Shown one piece after another: positions 21,961 to 33,959 of a DNA stretch of 64,000 nt. Source of the stretch: Wyeomyia smithii. Lineage: Eukaryota; Arthropoda; Insecta; Diptera; Culicidae. Where the stretch lies: positions 194,912,498 through 194,976,497 of the forward strand of contig NC_073696.1 in assembly GCF_029784165.1 (NCBI RefSeq), written 5' to 3'. Both the position numbers and the translations under genes were made by a program. Under the pieces are notes generated by a model. It did not search any database. It was not told the origin of the DNA and saw only the letters and a list, made by a program, of their open reading frames with translations. The number at the start of each line of letters is the position of its first letter. Within the stretch, counting starts at the first letter, position 1.

Positions 21961-24900
21961 GGGACGTGAAGAGCCATCACCTAGGAAGTAGCGTTGACGA
22001 TAAGGACGCCTGTTACGCACAGCTGGAGCGAACATACGATAGCTTCTTAAAAATGACGTCTAAAAAACGTTATCGGAAATCTTAACGCTTAGCTTGGCCA
22101 GGAGGAGAAATTTAGAGCGGTTATTGGGAAGTTCAGCTCACACCGGCTCACGAACGAAAACGGCCTTCGACTCATTGACTTCACCGCCTCCAAGAATCTC
22201 ACCATAGTAGTATCTACTTTCAGTATAACCTCCAATATCGGTACACCTGGAGATCACCACAACATACTGAAATCAACAGATCAATCGATGACATTTTGAT
22301 TGACGGAAGGCTTACTTACTTACTTACTTTACTTTAATGGCGACAGATCGTTGAGATCCTATGCCGAATCCAGAATACGCCTCCACAGTACTCGGTCTTG
22401 GGCTACTCCTCTCCAGTCTCCCCTTACACCCGCTGCTGCACACATTCAGCGCGCGCGAGATCTGCCTCGTAGTCGTCGGCCTCTATGCGGTTCTCTGCTA
22501 AATATTATCTTTACCGGCCGCTTATCCGCCATCCGTGCTGCGTGGCCAGCCCACTGTAATCTACCGTGTTTTATCAGCTTGACAATATCAGCGTGTTTGT
22601 ATACTTCGTACAGCTCGTGATCCATGTGCCTGTGCCACACCCCATTTTCTAACTTGCCACCGAGTATTGATCGCAAGATTCTACGCTCGAAGACCCCAAG
22701 CGCTCGGCGATCGGTATCCTTCCACTTCCACGATTCATGTCCGTAGAGCGCCACCGGGAGGATCAGAGTCCTATAGAGCGCAAATTTCGTACGGATCTGT
22801 AGCCTACGGAACCTAAGCCGGCTACGCAATCGATAATAAGCCCTTTCTCCCGCCGTAATCCGTATCTTCACCTTGTGGCTCACCTCGTTGTCACATGTCA
22901 CGAGAGTACGAAGCTTAACGAATTCGTCGACCACTTCGAAACTATCCCCATCCATCTTTACCGCAGCACCAACACCCGCAGAACTACCACGCACTCTGCC
23001 AGCAACCATGTGCTTTGTTTTGGCAGTGTTTATGGTGAGTTTAACTCTCGCAGCTTCCCTTTTGAGGGCCGTAAAGGCCTTCCCAACTGCTCTACGGTTG
23101 ACACCAATCAAATATTGACGGATGGCACTTTTCGTATATTATCGACGTCCGAACCTCTCGTGGCGCAAACAACGTTCCTGACCACTGTCTCCTGATGGTC
23201 AAAATGGGCCAAAGACTTTCGGTTGTCAACAACAACGCCACGGTATGATCAGGAGCGGCTTGAACTTCCCGAAGTAGCTACTGAGTACGCGCAAAGCCTT
23301 GAGGAAACGTTGCCGGATGAGGGAGAGCTTACCAAAGCCCCCCTGAAGGACTGCTGGAGTACTGTGAAAGCAGTTATTAACAACGCAGCGGAAGATGCTG
23401 TTGGATTCGTAAAGAGGAACTATGGAGACGTAACTTCAACCAGAAGTGTGGTTTTAGACGAGAAGAGTGCAACGCGGGCATTTATGCTGCAGCAAGGCCC
23501 CGTCATAACGAAAGTCGATACAAATAGGAACGAAGCCAGCAGACCCATCTTTTCTGGGACAAAAAGCGCCGCCTGTAAGAAAAACTAGAGCACCTCTATT
23601 GTTCTCAAGAAACACGTAAATTCTACAAGAAACTAAACGCATCCCGTGCAGGCACTGTGCTACGAGATGAAATGTGATGGATAAACGTAAAGTGATCGAC
23701 AGGTGGAAGCAGCACTACAGTAAACACCTGAATGGCGCAGAGGTAGAAGATCAAGACGGTAGGAGGAACGACTTTGTCAGCACAGCGGATGAGAGACATA
23801 CCGCCCCCACGATGAAAGAAGTTAAGGATGCTAACTAAAAGCTCAAGAGTAACAACTCAGATGGAAAAGATGACATCGCAGTGGAGCTTTTCAAGCTGAG
23901 CCCGGATAGGTTCGCTTTCTGTCTGCACCAGCTGAAAGTCAGGATCTGGGATACAGAACAGCCACCGGAGGAGTAGGAGGAGGGAGTAATATGCCCAATA
24001 TACAAGAAGAGCGACAAGTTGGAATGTGAAAAAAATCGAAAAATTGATCATTATTCTCAACGCAGCCTACATAGTGTTTCGCAGATCATCTTTAGCCGTC
24101 TCTTGCCGCTAGCACGAAGGTTTGTAGGAAGCTATCAAGCCGGTCTTGTGGATTGGCGATTGGCAACGGACCAAATCTCTACGGTGCGGCAGATCCTCCG
24201 AAAGTGTCGCGAATGCCAAGACCCCACGCACCTATTCAACGATTTCAAGATCACTAGCGACACTATCATCTGTGTAGAACTATGGAAAGGAATGGACGAA
24301 AATGACTTCCCTGCAAAACTAACACGAATGATTATGGCCACGACGGATGGTGTACAGTGCTGTGTGAAGATTTCGGGTGCGGTATCAAACCCGTTTGAAA
24401 CACGCAGGAACTTCGGCAAGGCGACGGTTTTTCCTGCCTCCTGTTCAACATTGCACTTGAAGGTGTTAGGTGACATGCGGCCTTTAACATGCGGGGCACG
24501 ATCTTCAACAATTCTAGCTAGTATATATGCTTCGCTGACGGTGTGAACCTTGCGGAAGGACTTTCCAGGCCGTTGCTGAACAGTACATAAAGCTGAAACG
24601 TGAAACAGCAAAGGTTGGATTGAAGATGAATACGTCGAAGACCAAGTATCTGCTAGCAGTAGGGACCGAGTGCGATAGGGCTCGCATAGGCAGTAGCGTA
24701 GTGGTCGACGGAGATGAATTCGACGTGGTTGACGAATTTTTGTATCATTGGTAACTTCAGATAACATCTTCAGCAGAGAAATCAGCAGACGTATTGTATT
24801 GGAAGTTGTTCCTTTCTACGGATTTCACAAGACGTTGAGGTCTGGTAAACAAGCGCCTGCGTATCAAGTGCACCATGTACAAGACGCTCATAAGACCGGT

Positions 24901-25005
24901 AGTTCTCTACGAGCACGAGACATGGACAATGCTCGAGGAAGACTTGCGAGTACTAGCCATTTTCCAATAACGTGTAATTAGGATCATCTTCGGAGGAGTA
25001 AGGTT
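21961..25005 (+). mobile_element. RTE-clade retrotransposon copy C, degenerate, split by copy B
   Basis: Plus-strand remnants in order: endonuclease (21961-22307, FSSHRLTNENGLRLIDF), then, after the inserted copy B, endonuclease C-terminus and linker (23123-23600, LPEVATEYAQSLEETLPDEG). The region before the reverse transcriptase follows (23640-24000), then reverse transcriptase (24019-24546, VGSYQAGLVDWRLATDQI, PTHLFNDFK) and a C-terminal part (24550-25005, VLYEHETWTMLEEDLR in damaged frames). Numerous stops and shifts make it non-functional. It ends abruptly at the junction with a Tc1-like fragment. It differs clearly from copies A and B and so is a different RTE subfamily. Confidence 0.85.
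22308..23113 (-). mobile_element. RTE-clade retrotransposon copy B, 5'-truncated, inserted in copy C
   Basis: An 806-bp insertion flanked by the 9-bp direct repeat ATTGACGGA (22299-22307 and 23114-23122). The minus-strand frame 23111-22446 reads as the RTE C-terminal third (KREAARVKLTINTAKTKHM, LPVALYGHESW, LGGKLENGVW), 221 codons open. The 3' end is a (TAAG)n tail, seen on the plus strand as TTAC repeats at about 22311-22325, typical of RTE elements. It is closely related to copy A. Confidence 0.9.
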
Positions 25006-25640
25006 TGTTTCATTTAGAATTTGGCCACATGCAATTTTCGATTTCTCCATGAGAAAAAACTTTCCGAAGCTACAGATGGCTTGCCAAATCATCAACTGGC
25101 GGGCGAATTCATCCGCGAAAATAAATTCGAACCTACCTGGAGCATTCCTTTACGGTTAGTAAGGTAAAATTTTTGTTTCGGGATTTGTCCTAAGTCAATT
25201 TTAAAGTATGTTTCATCGTACATCAAAATACAGCCGTTGTACACTGTCAGGACTTGCTCGTATAGCTTCCTTGCTCCGGTTTCGGCAGCTAGGTTCTGTT
25301 TCAGCGTTCTGTTGGGTTGTTTGCTGGCATGATACGATCGTTATCCTTCACGCATACAGATTCGACAAACTGTACTATGTGCTGAATTGAACCTTTCCGC
25401 CAAGTCACAGACGGAGACCCCAGGATTATTTTGGACTACCCTGATAATTTTCGCTCGTAGTTTCCGGTCAAATGTTCCACTTCTACGTTTGGTTTGTTTA
25501 GCGCGATCCTTCGTCAAAGTGTCCCGGTAACGTTTGAGCACGGTATTCACAGTCGATTAAAACCCTTGGCGATCATTCCTTCTGACCATGTTGGATTTCC
25601 AACGTAGGTGTGCACATTTTTTTCTCGTCTCTCGCATTTT
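25005..25640 (-). mobile_element. Tc1/mariner-superfamily transposase fragment, degenerate
   Basis: Read right to left: a helix-turn-helix N-terminal segment (25550-25341, RRSGTFDRKLRAKIIRVVQN, SVCDLAERFNSAHSTVCRI), then a broken stretch containing YDETYFKIDL that carries the first catalytic Asp. A further piece follows at 25095 (MIWQAICSFGKFFLMEKSK). The remaining catalytic residues are missing because the fragment ends where RTE copy C begins. Inverted ends were not identified. Confidence 0.75.
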
Positions 25641-27219
25641 ATCTTGGATAATTCTTCAACGCGTGTACCAATTCTGACGAAACTTTCACCACTAAGTAAA
25701 CAAACCTTCCAGATCAAAACGCTGCCATTAGTTTCCGGTACGACAACTAGAGGTGCAGCAGAAAATCAAAAACTAAGTTGATCAAGCCTTATGTGAGAAG
25801 TAGAACTCTTTGCATTTTTTTCTATTCTTTCAACTCGAATAAATTTGTACCTCATCTCGCACAAAAAATGTTCGTAAGGCATAGTTATAAACCAATTAGC
25901 GATTGCGTGATTATATTAAAGAATAACCTAAATCAATGACATCATGACAAAACGGGATTAGAAGAATAATGGATTGGCGCGCTCATGTCACTCACTTTTA
26001 ATACGGGTTGCGTTTCTATAAAAATATAAGTGCGGGAGAACTATAGATGAGGAAAAAAAAAAGTGCGGGAGAATATTAAAGAGAGAGAATAGGACAGAGC
26101 AACGTGGCAGAAGTGTTTTCCTGTTATCACTAGCGATACCGCTTACCGTGCTGTTTAAATTTATCATTGCGTGGTTTAGCCTATGATCAATTCGTTTTGA
26201 AAGTCAAGAATTAAAAAGGTAAAGAAGCAGAGGGAGGAAAATCGTAAAAGAGAATTGTTTCTCTTCGGAGTTCCAGTACAATTTGTTTAATAAAGTTAGT
26301 CTAGCAACAGATTTGAATCCGGGTGGTCGTAATCTTCTTCGCACGTACGGATAATAATGATTACAAGTCTCTAGCAGAGGTCTAAAAGATTACCTTAGGC
26401 TTTGCAGTCGAACTATGCAGTCGAACCTGAAACCCTCCACTAACATGTAATATAACATTATAGGCCCATACAAAAGCTAAAGTTTTTTCGAGATGCCTTA
26501 AAAGTAGTTTTAGACTAAACGAAGGTGAATTCAATAAACCTGAGAAGAAAAACCAAAGCAGTATAAAATATTTTTTGCGTTACATTCTAAAAATCACGAT
26601 ATAGGATGTATAACGAAAAGCATGAGTTTCAGTAACAGTTGTGAATACATGGAAGTATTAGAGTGGGGCATCGTTTATTGGGAAAAATGAAACTCGATAG
26701 TGCAAAGTCAGAATTAAGTTTCTTGTGGTTTCATTTGGGTCCTTAAAAAATCAAACAAATTTGAACTAATTTGAACAACATAGTCAAGTTTAAACTCTTC
26801 AGTGTCTTCGGCAAAGTTGTTAAGCCTCTAAAATACTATACTTTAACGTAAGTAGTGGATTAATGAAGCATTGCTGAGCTCTCTAGAAGAGAAAATGAAA
26901 AAAGCAGGTTTCATACAAATTTGAAATGCAATGCGCCGTACAGAGGCAAAACTAATCGACGTCCGGTAACTTTAGAATTGTTTAGGGCCTCAAATGAAAC
27001 TATAAAAATTTGGAATATGAAAAATCGATCACTTTGCCGCATCCTAATGTATATCTTTTTAATTAGTCGAGGTAACAAGTTCGACAGTATGATTATGTAG
27101 TCTCGATTCTGTTAAGCTGTTCATCACTCTTTCAAACCAAATTTTTAATTATAATAATTTCAGATATTATTCAAAAACGGTATTACAAGATTTGTTTTTT
27201 AAATGCAAAGCCGAATCTA
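25641..27219. other. AT-rich stretch with one repeated motif block
   Basis: No recognised gene. 25970-26165 resembles 43984-44095: both contain a GCTCAYGTCMCTCACT stretch followed by AATACGG and, further on, ATACCGCTTA or ATGCCGCTTA. The family is unknown. The remainder is unassigned. Confidence 0.35.
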
Positions 27220-27221
27220 TA

Positions 27222-28508
27222 GACCGTTCCGATAATTATAAATACACTTACGATCAACAGTCATTTCAAATAACGTGCAGTATTCAACCAAACGTTGGCT
27301 GCGTCCTGTTGTTTACATCCAAAAGAAACAGATGCTGTCATTTTTTCTAACATTTAGTGCGAAATTTTGAAAATGCATAGCCTTTCTCCCGAGCAAAGAA
27401 AGCGAATTGTGCACAAATGGGGCACCGTGAGTGGTCTTTCTATAAGAAAATTAACCAGAGAAGAAGATATAAGTGTCGGAGCAGTTGAAACCGCAAGGAA
27501 GTATTGTGAAGAGGGCACATTTACTGATGCCCCAAGACGTTGTAGAAAACCCGGGCCTGTTGATCCCACAATGGACAAAAAGGTTAAGGAATACTACAAG
27601 CGGCATCCTTCAGTATCAGTACGAGATGTGGCGAGAAAGCTTGGAACCTCGGCGAGTAACGTTATGCGTGCCAAGGGAAGAATGGGTCTGCAGATCCGTC
27701 GGAAGCAGAAGCAGCCAAAACGAAATCCAAAACAAGCTGAATCTGTGAAACCGAGAGCGCGGAAGCTTTATGACAAACTTCTGACCAAAAAAATGGGGTG
27801 TGTTATCATGGATGACGAAACCTACATAAAACTGGACTATAAGACTCTGCCTGGACCGCAATTTTATACATCACCGAAGGGAAAGGATGTCCCTGGCCAG
27901 TGAAAGCCATTTACACCGAAAAATTCGGCAAGAAGGTAATGGTTTGGCAGGCCATTTGTGAATGTGGGAAAATATCTCGTCCATTCATTATGAATGAATG
28001 GTAAAATTTACGTGAAAGAGTGTTTGCAGAAAAGGTTGTTACCCATGGTTAAGCAGTATAACAATCCTTCAATCTTTTGGCCCGATCTTGCTTCCTGCCA
28101 TTACTCTAAGGATGCACTAGGGTGGTATAAAACAAATAATGTCACATCTGTCCCAAAGGAGATGAATCCTCCAAACTGCCCTGAAATTCGCCCTATTGAA
28201 ACTTTTTGGGCTTTGACCAAGGCAAAGCTGAGGAAATATGTCAAAACAGCGGACAATGTTGAGAAATTTAGAAAAGATTGGCTTAAAGTGGTAAAAATGA
28301 TCGGAGAACACACTGTGCAAAAGCTTATGAGTAGTGTTAAGAGAAAAGTTAGAGATCTCGCGTATCCTACGAAAAATAATCCCAACTTGAATTGAAACTG
28401 AAAAAAAAAACACTTATTATCTATATTTCAGAATAAAATTACCCGAAAAATCCTGTATTTTATGTTTTATTCAAGAAAGAAGATGTATTTATAATTTTCG
28501 GAACAGTC
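27222..28508 (+). mobile_element. DD37E-type Tc1/mariner transposon with both ends
   Basis: A 1287-bp element flanked by TA at 27220-27221 and 28509-28510. The ends are inverted: GACCGTTCCGATAATTATAA on the left against GACTGTTCCGAAAATTATAA as the complement of the right. It contains one transposase gene with a DD37E catalytic spacing. The size and TA duplication fit the IS630-Tc1-mariner superfamily; DD37E elements are known from mosquitoes. Confidence 0.9.
27367..28395 (+). pseudogene. DD37E transposase, frameshifted
   Basis: The first frame (27367-27903, 178 codons) carries the N-terminal helix-turn-helix DNA-binding region (SPEQRKRIVHKWG, PSVSVRDVARKLGTSASNV) and the first catalytic Asp at residue 150 (MDDETY). 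After PKGKDVPG a one-base shift continues VKAIYTEKFGKKVMVWQAI in another frame, then a stop near 28002 with a second shift, where ATGAATGAATGG suggests a small rearrangement. The last frame (27994-28395) holds the second Asp (FWPDLASCHY) and the Glu (EIRPIETFW); 37 residues separate them. All three catalytic residues survive, but no full-length protein can be made. Confidence 0.88.
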
Positions 28509-28510
28509 TA

Positions 28511-29439
28511 TATATCAGGAATTCGTGATGTTGATAGTTAGTAACTGTATTGATAGTAGTGAACGATCAAAAAATATAACTCTACTTTAAAATGCCTGAG
28601 AATTATCGTCCTTGTATTTCGGTAACATTTCAGTGTCGAAACCCAGCTCACCCAGTTGCGTATAAATTCGCTCATATTTCATCGGATATGAACATAACTG
28701 TTGAGTAATCAATCACGTCAAATTGACAGATGATACCTACTCATCATCAACAGTACGTTGATAAGAAATGTCACTCATTCGTGCACATCAGCAGTAGCCT
28801 ATGACGTAACAGCGTCTTTTTACATTAAAGTACAATATGTTTTCAGTGTTGGGTGCGGGTCAACCTTATGTTGGTTGATTTCGAAGTTTTCATTCAAGCT
28901 ACGCCGAATACGTGAATGGATTCAATTCAAGATTGTTCTTTCAATCCCTCAGCTGTAGTTAACACTGGAGTGACTATAAAAAAGTAATTTTCGGCGTGCT
29001 AGTTTTAGGCCACTCTTTACAAATTGGACAGCGGTAGCATAAAATATGTGTTTTCCAGTAAGAGCAGCCGCCACCGTCGTCGTTGATTACCATTCAAAAA
29101 TGAAGACAGTTCGGCGGGGTGGATAACACGCTCACCTGAAGGTCAGCACTTTTATTTCGCCTCAATAACGGCCATACTTGGTGGGTTTCGTGAAAGTGTG
29201 CACCAATGAAAGGACTACGTGATCGATTAAGTATCTACTTCTTCATTATTTGCCTTGTTTTTTAACTTCATTAATGCACTTACGAAGGATTTTTAACTCG
29301 ATCAATAACAACTTATCGTTTTGGTTACTGTCACTTCAGCAGAAGCTCATGCAAACCCTATCGGTTACATTTGACTCGTTTTCTGTGAGCTTCGACGTAT
29401 CTATTTGAGCAATCTTTACAGTCGGCATAATGACCTAAA
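28511..29439. other. Unassigned spacer
   Basis: No recognised gene or repeat. Isolated TATA-like sequence (GTATAAATT) near 28660 has no coding region to serve. Confidence 0.3.
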
Positions 29440-30560
29440 GATTAGCTGACAACGATGCGACCTAACGCCTAACGCGTGTCGCTTCGAAGTTCTAGCATCC
29501 GATTATGTTTGCGCGAGCATTCGCCTTCGTTGCCACCAGACCGGATCACGAGGTGATCGACGCGACACGGTAGTTATATGACTCGTCAGTTTACCTTGAT
29601 GTCGACTTCAACGGCATCGGTGGCGTTGTCTGCTACTAGATCAGCGTCGTCAGAATGTTTCATGACCGTTTGCGGCAACCAAAACAGGACGGCATTCTTT
29701 ATGGACTTGTGTCGCCATTCCTGAGAATGCAACGTTCAACCGAATTCGAGTTTACGCTTCAACAGAGCTATCGGTGCGTGGAGCGATTATAAACTTTTGA
29801 TTTCAGCGCCAAGTGGGTGTGAAAAGCGTTCGGACATGCAGTCAGCTTCAGCGTGAGAATCAGTCTAGCGAGCTGCTAAGTGGACTTAGCTTTTGGGCAC
29901 TTCGTGGTATTCGGATGAACCCCTCGTGAGCGTCGGCTCTCAGTTTCTACGATGGTACTACGTGCGATGTGAAGCGTTGAGCTTTTATCTGTGAGTTATT
30001 TGAGTGACTTGATCACACCGGTAGCTCAGTGTTTTGTTTGCAGAGTGAAAAGCTGCTGATTTGGCAAGCGCGCGCGAATTTCGGCTTTACTTTAGGTTGT
30101 TGCGTGGCGGCACGTTTGACCGAGCAGCGAGCATGCAGGCAGCGGTTGGGGAACACATCGAGCTGCGAACTGGAAGGAAAATAATAAAACCGTCTGGACG
30201 GTTTACTGTATGACGCATTCGATAAGAGATGTTGTAGGTTTTTTCGAAAATTGGGCCTCAGTTGTGGACTGAAGCGCGTCGCGAGCAGATCGCTTTCCGG
30301 ATTAGGGTGCGACTGTGGGAGGTGTGAAATGTTGTATGAAACTCCCTTTTGTTGATAGAAGTTTAGTTGACTGCGGAAATATATTTTGAAAAATATTTGC
30401 ACTACGCAACAAGTTTTAAGTGGAAGGTGTACTCTGGCGAATATTTATTACCATAATTGTGATAAATCAAATAAGTGTGAACAGTGAATAAATGTAATTT
30501 GTTATAAGGAGACAAAACAGCTATAGCATAGAACTGATTTAAGGTAAACTGATTGAGCTT
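29440..30560 (+). promoter_or_regulatory. Candidate promoter and noncoding leader exon
   Basis: Unlike its surroundings this stretch is rich in CpG and free of recognisable repeats up to about 30330. GATTATAAAC at 29785-29794 is TATA-like, and initiator-like TCAGTC occurs near 29860. Downstream the sequence turns A-rich with GTGAACAGTGAATAAA-like text common in insect leaders, and TTAAGGTAAACTG near 30540 could be a splice donor. Open frames here (such as the minus frame 30402-30013) have low-complexity composition and no recognised domain. This is an inference from composition only. Confidence 0.25.
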
Positions 30561-32630
30561 AAGTTTTTTTAGATAAATAATGAGACTTTAAAGTTCAAGA
30601 ATTTAACCAAAAACAGAAGCACTGGTTTATTAATAATAAAATTTCTGTTGAAAATTAACGGGTACGTTTATACTACCAGTACAGTATAGTTAAGAATTTT
30701 GTTGTGGAGAACAACAAAGAAAAAAAAAACTAATGAAAATATTAGAAAGTAAATCAACAATTTGGAATATTAAGAATTAAGCAAAGAAAACCAAGAACCA
30801 ATTAGTAAATTAGCAAACGAACAAACATCTTTCGATAGCTAACATAGCATAACATTCAAAGCATTCATACCAAACTAGCTCACATATGGCCGATTTTCGA
30901 ATGAGAAACAATCAATTGCTTTGCTCATTATGAATTGGTTACGGTGTCAGGGACTAATAACTGATCAGTAGAAGGTCATGGTTCGGAAGCGGAAGGAAGA
31001 CAAAAGCCTTTGCCTTAGTCGGCTTGCTGACTGCAATAAACTATGGTTTCGATTTTCCTCAACCTGGAAAGATATTAGAAATCGTGAGGTTCGAAGTCTA
31101 ATTAAAACGATAACACTGGTCGACAAAAGCAAAAAAAAGCTTAAAGCTCAAACTGAAAAAAATTAAAGATTATAGTTTTTGAATTTTGGTGCCTCTAGCA
31201 AAGATAGAAGATTGTCAAAAGGCCGCAGATTATTTGCTCGCCAGGTTCGTCGCTTCTACGCTTACTTACGAGAAAACTTATTTTTAATCTCTGAAGACTT
31301 TACGCACTTCTGACTTTGCCAGAAGCACCAAAATTAACTAAAGGGTTAAAAAGCTATAATCTTCCATTTTTAAATTTGTGTTTTAGGACTTTCGTTCGAT
31401 TTTGTCGACCAGTTGTCAACACACATTTTTCCAATCAGGACTTTTTATCAAAAGTTTGGGAAATGTCAATTTTCACCAAAAAATTAATTTGAAAAGAAAA
31501 TTAAACTCTTCTCTAATTTAATATCTAGTTTGGCGTATATTTTATGACTTTTATGATTCAAATTCAAAATAACTTTACAACGGATGCATTTACGAAGGTA
31601 ATTATCATACGCTTTTTGATTTAAAATGATTGTTCATATCATTGACAATTTTTGGAATTCAATTATTCATGAAAATGTTGGAATTGGAAAAATGCTTCAA
31701 ATTTTAACCTTCAATAAATAAATTATTTTTCATCTCTCCATCATGAACTTTTTACCCTAAATTTCGTTTGAAGTTTAAAGTTTGTTAAGAAAAAAAAGGA
31801 AAAATTAAACTCTTTTTTGTTGTTAATTCAAATTTAGTGTTTATTTAAAATTTCATGTAGTAAAAACAATTTTTTCACAGTATATATTTTTTTACAAGAC
31901 AGTATGCGTTTCCTAGCATACGTTTTCAGAAATTTTTTCTAAATAATCAAAGGTTATAATGCTTCTAAAAAAAATTGGCTGAGTCGGATACGCATGCAAA
32001 GTTTCATTCTAATCGTAATTGGTTCATTGAATTTTTCCGTATTTTTTCTAAGTTTGCTCTAGAGTGAATGATATGAAACTACATATATTAAGAAGTCGTT
32101 TCACTACTACAATATGTTCAACGGAACGCCTGGTAGTCGGAATTATCAGTTACAAGGTTTCCCCTCTGCATACAAAAGTAGTGCAGCTATCAGAGGTCGC
32201 TGATTCTGTTTTTTTTTCGCCAATTAGTGAAATAATTGGACGCGACAAATAATTTGGACGGCTCAAAACAATATCACAGACGCTGTGACAGTTGTAGAAA
32301 ATTATTGCTTGTTAAAAATCAAATACACCAAAATATACTAACTTTATGAAGAGATGTAAAAATGAGAAGTTTCGTTTGAATACTTGCAAAAAGTTGTAAA
32401 TTATTGCATTTGGTTTGGTTGAGTTAAAAAGTGTTAAAAAAATGACGAAACTTTTCTTTCACGCTATTTTATTTTCACTACATTTAATTTTTGATTACGT
32501 CCTCTAAGGAAAAATATATTGTTAATGTAAAATTCACCAAACGGTAGTTCAAATATCAGAGAGAATAACAAAATGTGAGAATGTCATGACAAAATTTGTT
32601 ATTTCTTCGTTTTGAGCTGAAAACCCTAAA
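30561..32630. other. AT-rich unassigned DNA
   Basis: No recognised gene; short open frames have no family resemblance. It could be intron if the leader exon proposed upstream is real. Confidence 0.3.
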
Positions 32631-32814
32631 CATTGCGGTCTTTTTTTACGCGAGTTATTTTTATGAGTTAATTGAAACGCGATTTTTTACAATAACGCGG
32701 ATTATTTTCACGCGATTCGCAAGATTATTTGTACGTGGTATCAAATAAGTTTGGTACGAGTGAATCTAATCTTTCAAACGCGGTACAATCAAAAGCGTAA
32801 AAAAGACCCCAGTG
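32631..32814. mobile_element. Degenerate mariner-like MITE (CACTRNGGTC family)
   Basis: The ends are CATTGCGGTCTTTTTTTACG and, complementing the right end, CACTGGGGTCTTTTTTACGC. TA follows the right end; the left TA appears disrupted. The interior has ACGCG motifs. It resembles the cleaner copy at 42897-43150. Confidence 0.6.
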
Positions 32815-32816
32815 TA

Positions 32817-33748
32817 TAGGATCCTTTGGTATCGGGTCTGGCAATATTCTGTTTCCAAACACTGTCCCCTAAGCGTGTGGTTTCCAGTTTCGGTTTATTT
32901 CAAAGCTTAAAATAAATACATTCTTCGAGACAAAAGTTATTGTTTTTCTGTATCTTGAGCGTTCTTGACGGGTTTCCTTCTCCTTCAGTTTTTCTTCAGT
33001 CTCGATCACAAACAATCACAATTTGAAATTATTTGATTTCAGTATCGATCGACAGTTTCGAACAAGATTCCCTTTTTCATTTAGGTTGTTTTTGTATAAC
33101 ATCCAAAGTAGGATGTTTTTGTTTAAAAATGTAAGCCGCATTCAGGAAAGCTACCTAATTTTTGTTTCAATGAGTTGATTATCGATTCTCACTAGCGAAA
33201 TTCTTCGAGAATTACAACTAATCTTTTTCAATTTTTACTTTCAATGAATGTAGCGCCCTTACAGAGACACTAGATTTTTGTACTTGTAACGAGCTGTCAA
33301 ACTATAATGAAATATTTCATGCGCAAGGGAATGGTATCACTGTCAGCTACCATACATTTGACGCGTTATCAACATCACTGGCACTGGCACCCGAAAAATG
33401 GATAGTTTACTCTTTTCCTGTGCTGATTCGGGCAAAACAGCCATTTTTAATGACTGTCAATATTGTTTGCATTTCGGATAATTTTGAGCAATTTTCGCAT
33501 TGTTAGTTATTCATATTATTCTAAGTCATATGTGATAATTAGTATATTTAGTCTGTTTGAAGATGAAGTGAAGTAAATTATATTGGCAGATAAATTGGTT
33601 TTCTGATGAATGGTACAAAAATAAACGTTCATTAGATCAGAAAACTACTGTGCCAGTCCCTTGCCCACATCGTACACGGTCACGCAATAGAAATGATTTT
33701 TACCGTTACTTTGTTACAGCTTAGTATGCAGTTGAAAAGAATTTTTTT
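32817..33748. other. Unassigned spacer
   Basis: No recognised gene. The last ~160 bp share short phrases (AATGGTAC, TATGCAGTTGAAAAGA) with the repeat units at 33960-34530. Confidence 0.3.
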
Positions 33749-33756
33749 ACTATCTC

Positions 33757-33928
33757 CGGGGCCGGATTTAGACGGTGGGGGGCCCGGGGCAAATTTGTTT
33801 GTGAGGCCCTCTTTTCTGAAAACAATTAGAGGTAGCAAAAAAAAAAGGTCGCCCAAGGACTAGGGGGGCTCCTTGAATCGGGAGGCCCGGGGCATTTGCC
33901 CCCTTTGCCCCCCTCAAATCCGGGCCTG
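33757..33928. mobile_element. hAT-type MITE with 8-bp target duplication
   Basis: A 172-bp GC-rich insertion flanked by the direct repeat ACTATCTC at 33749-33756 and 33929-33936. The right end read inward is CAGGCCCGGATTTGAGG, matching CGGGGCCGGATTTAGACGG on the left with few changes. The 8-bp duplication and CAGG-type terminus are hallmarks of the hAT superfamily. No coding capacity. Confidence 0.88.
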
Positions 33929-33959
33929 ACTATCTCAATCCCATGTAAAATTGAGGCTC

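Noticed and set aside
24135..24767. 210-codon minus-strand frame
   Set aside because: Opposite strand of RTE copy C, whose plus-strand frames carry the real reverse transcriptase motifs.
26000..26460. Possible solo LTR
   Set aside because: An AATAAA-like signal is present, but no terminal TG/CA pair with a direct duplication could be fixed.
30013..30402. 129-codon minus-strand frame
   Set aside because: Serine/proline-rich translation of CpG-rich DNA with no domain; more likely leader or regulatory sequence.
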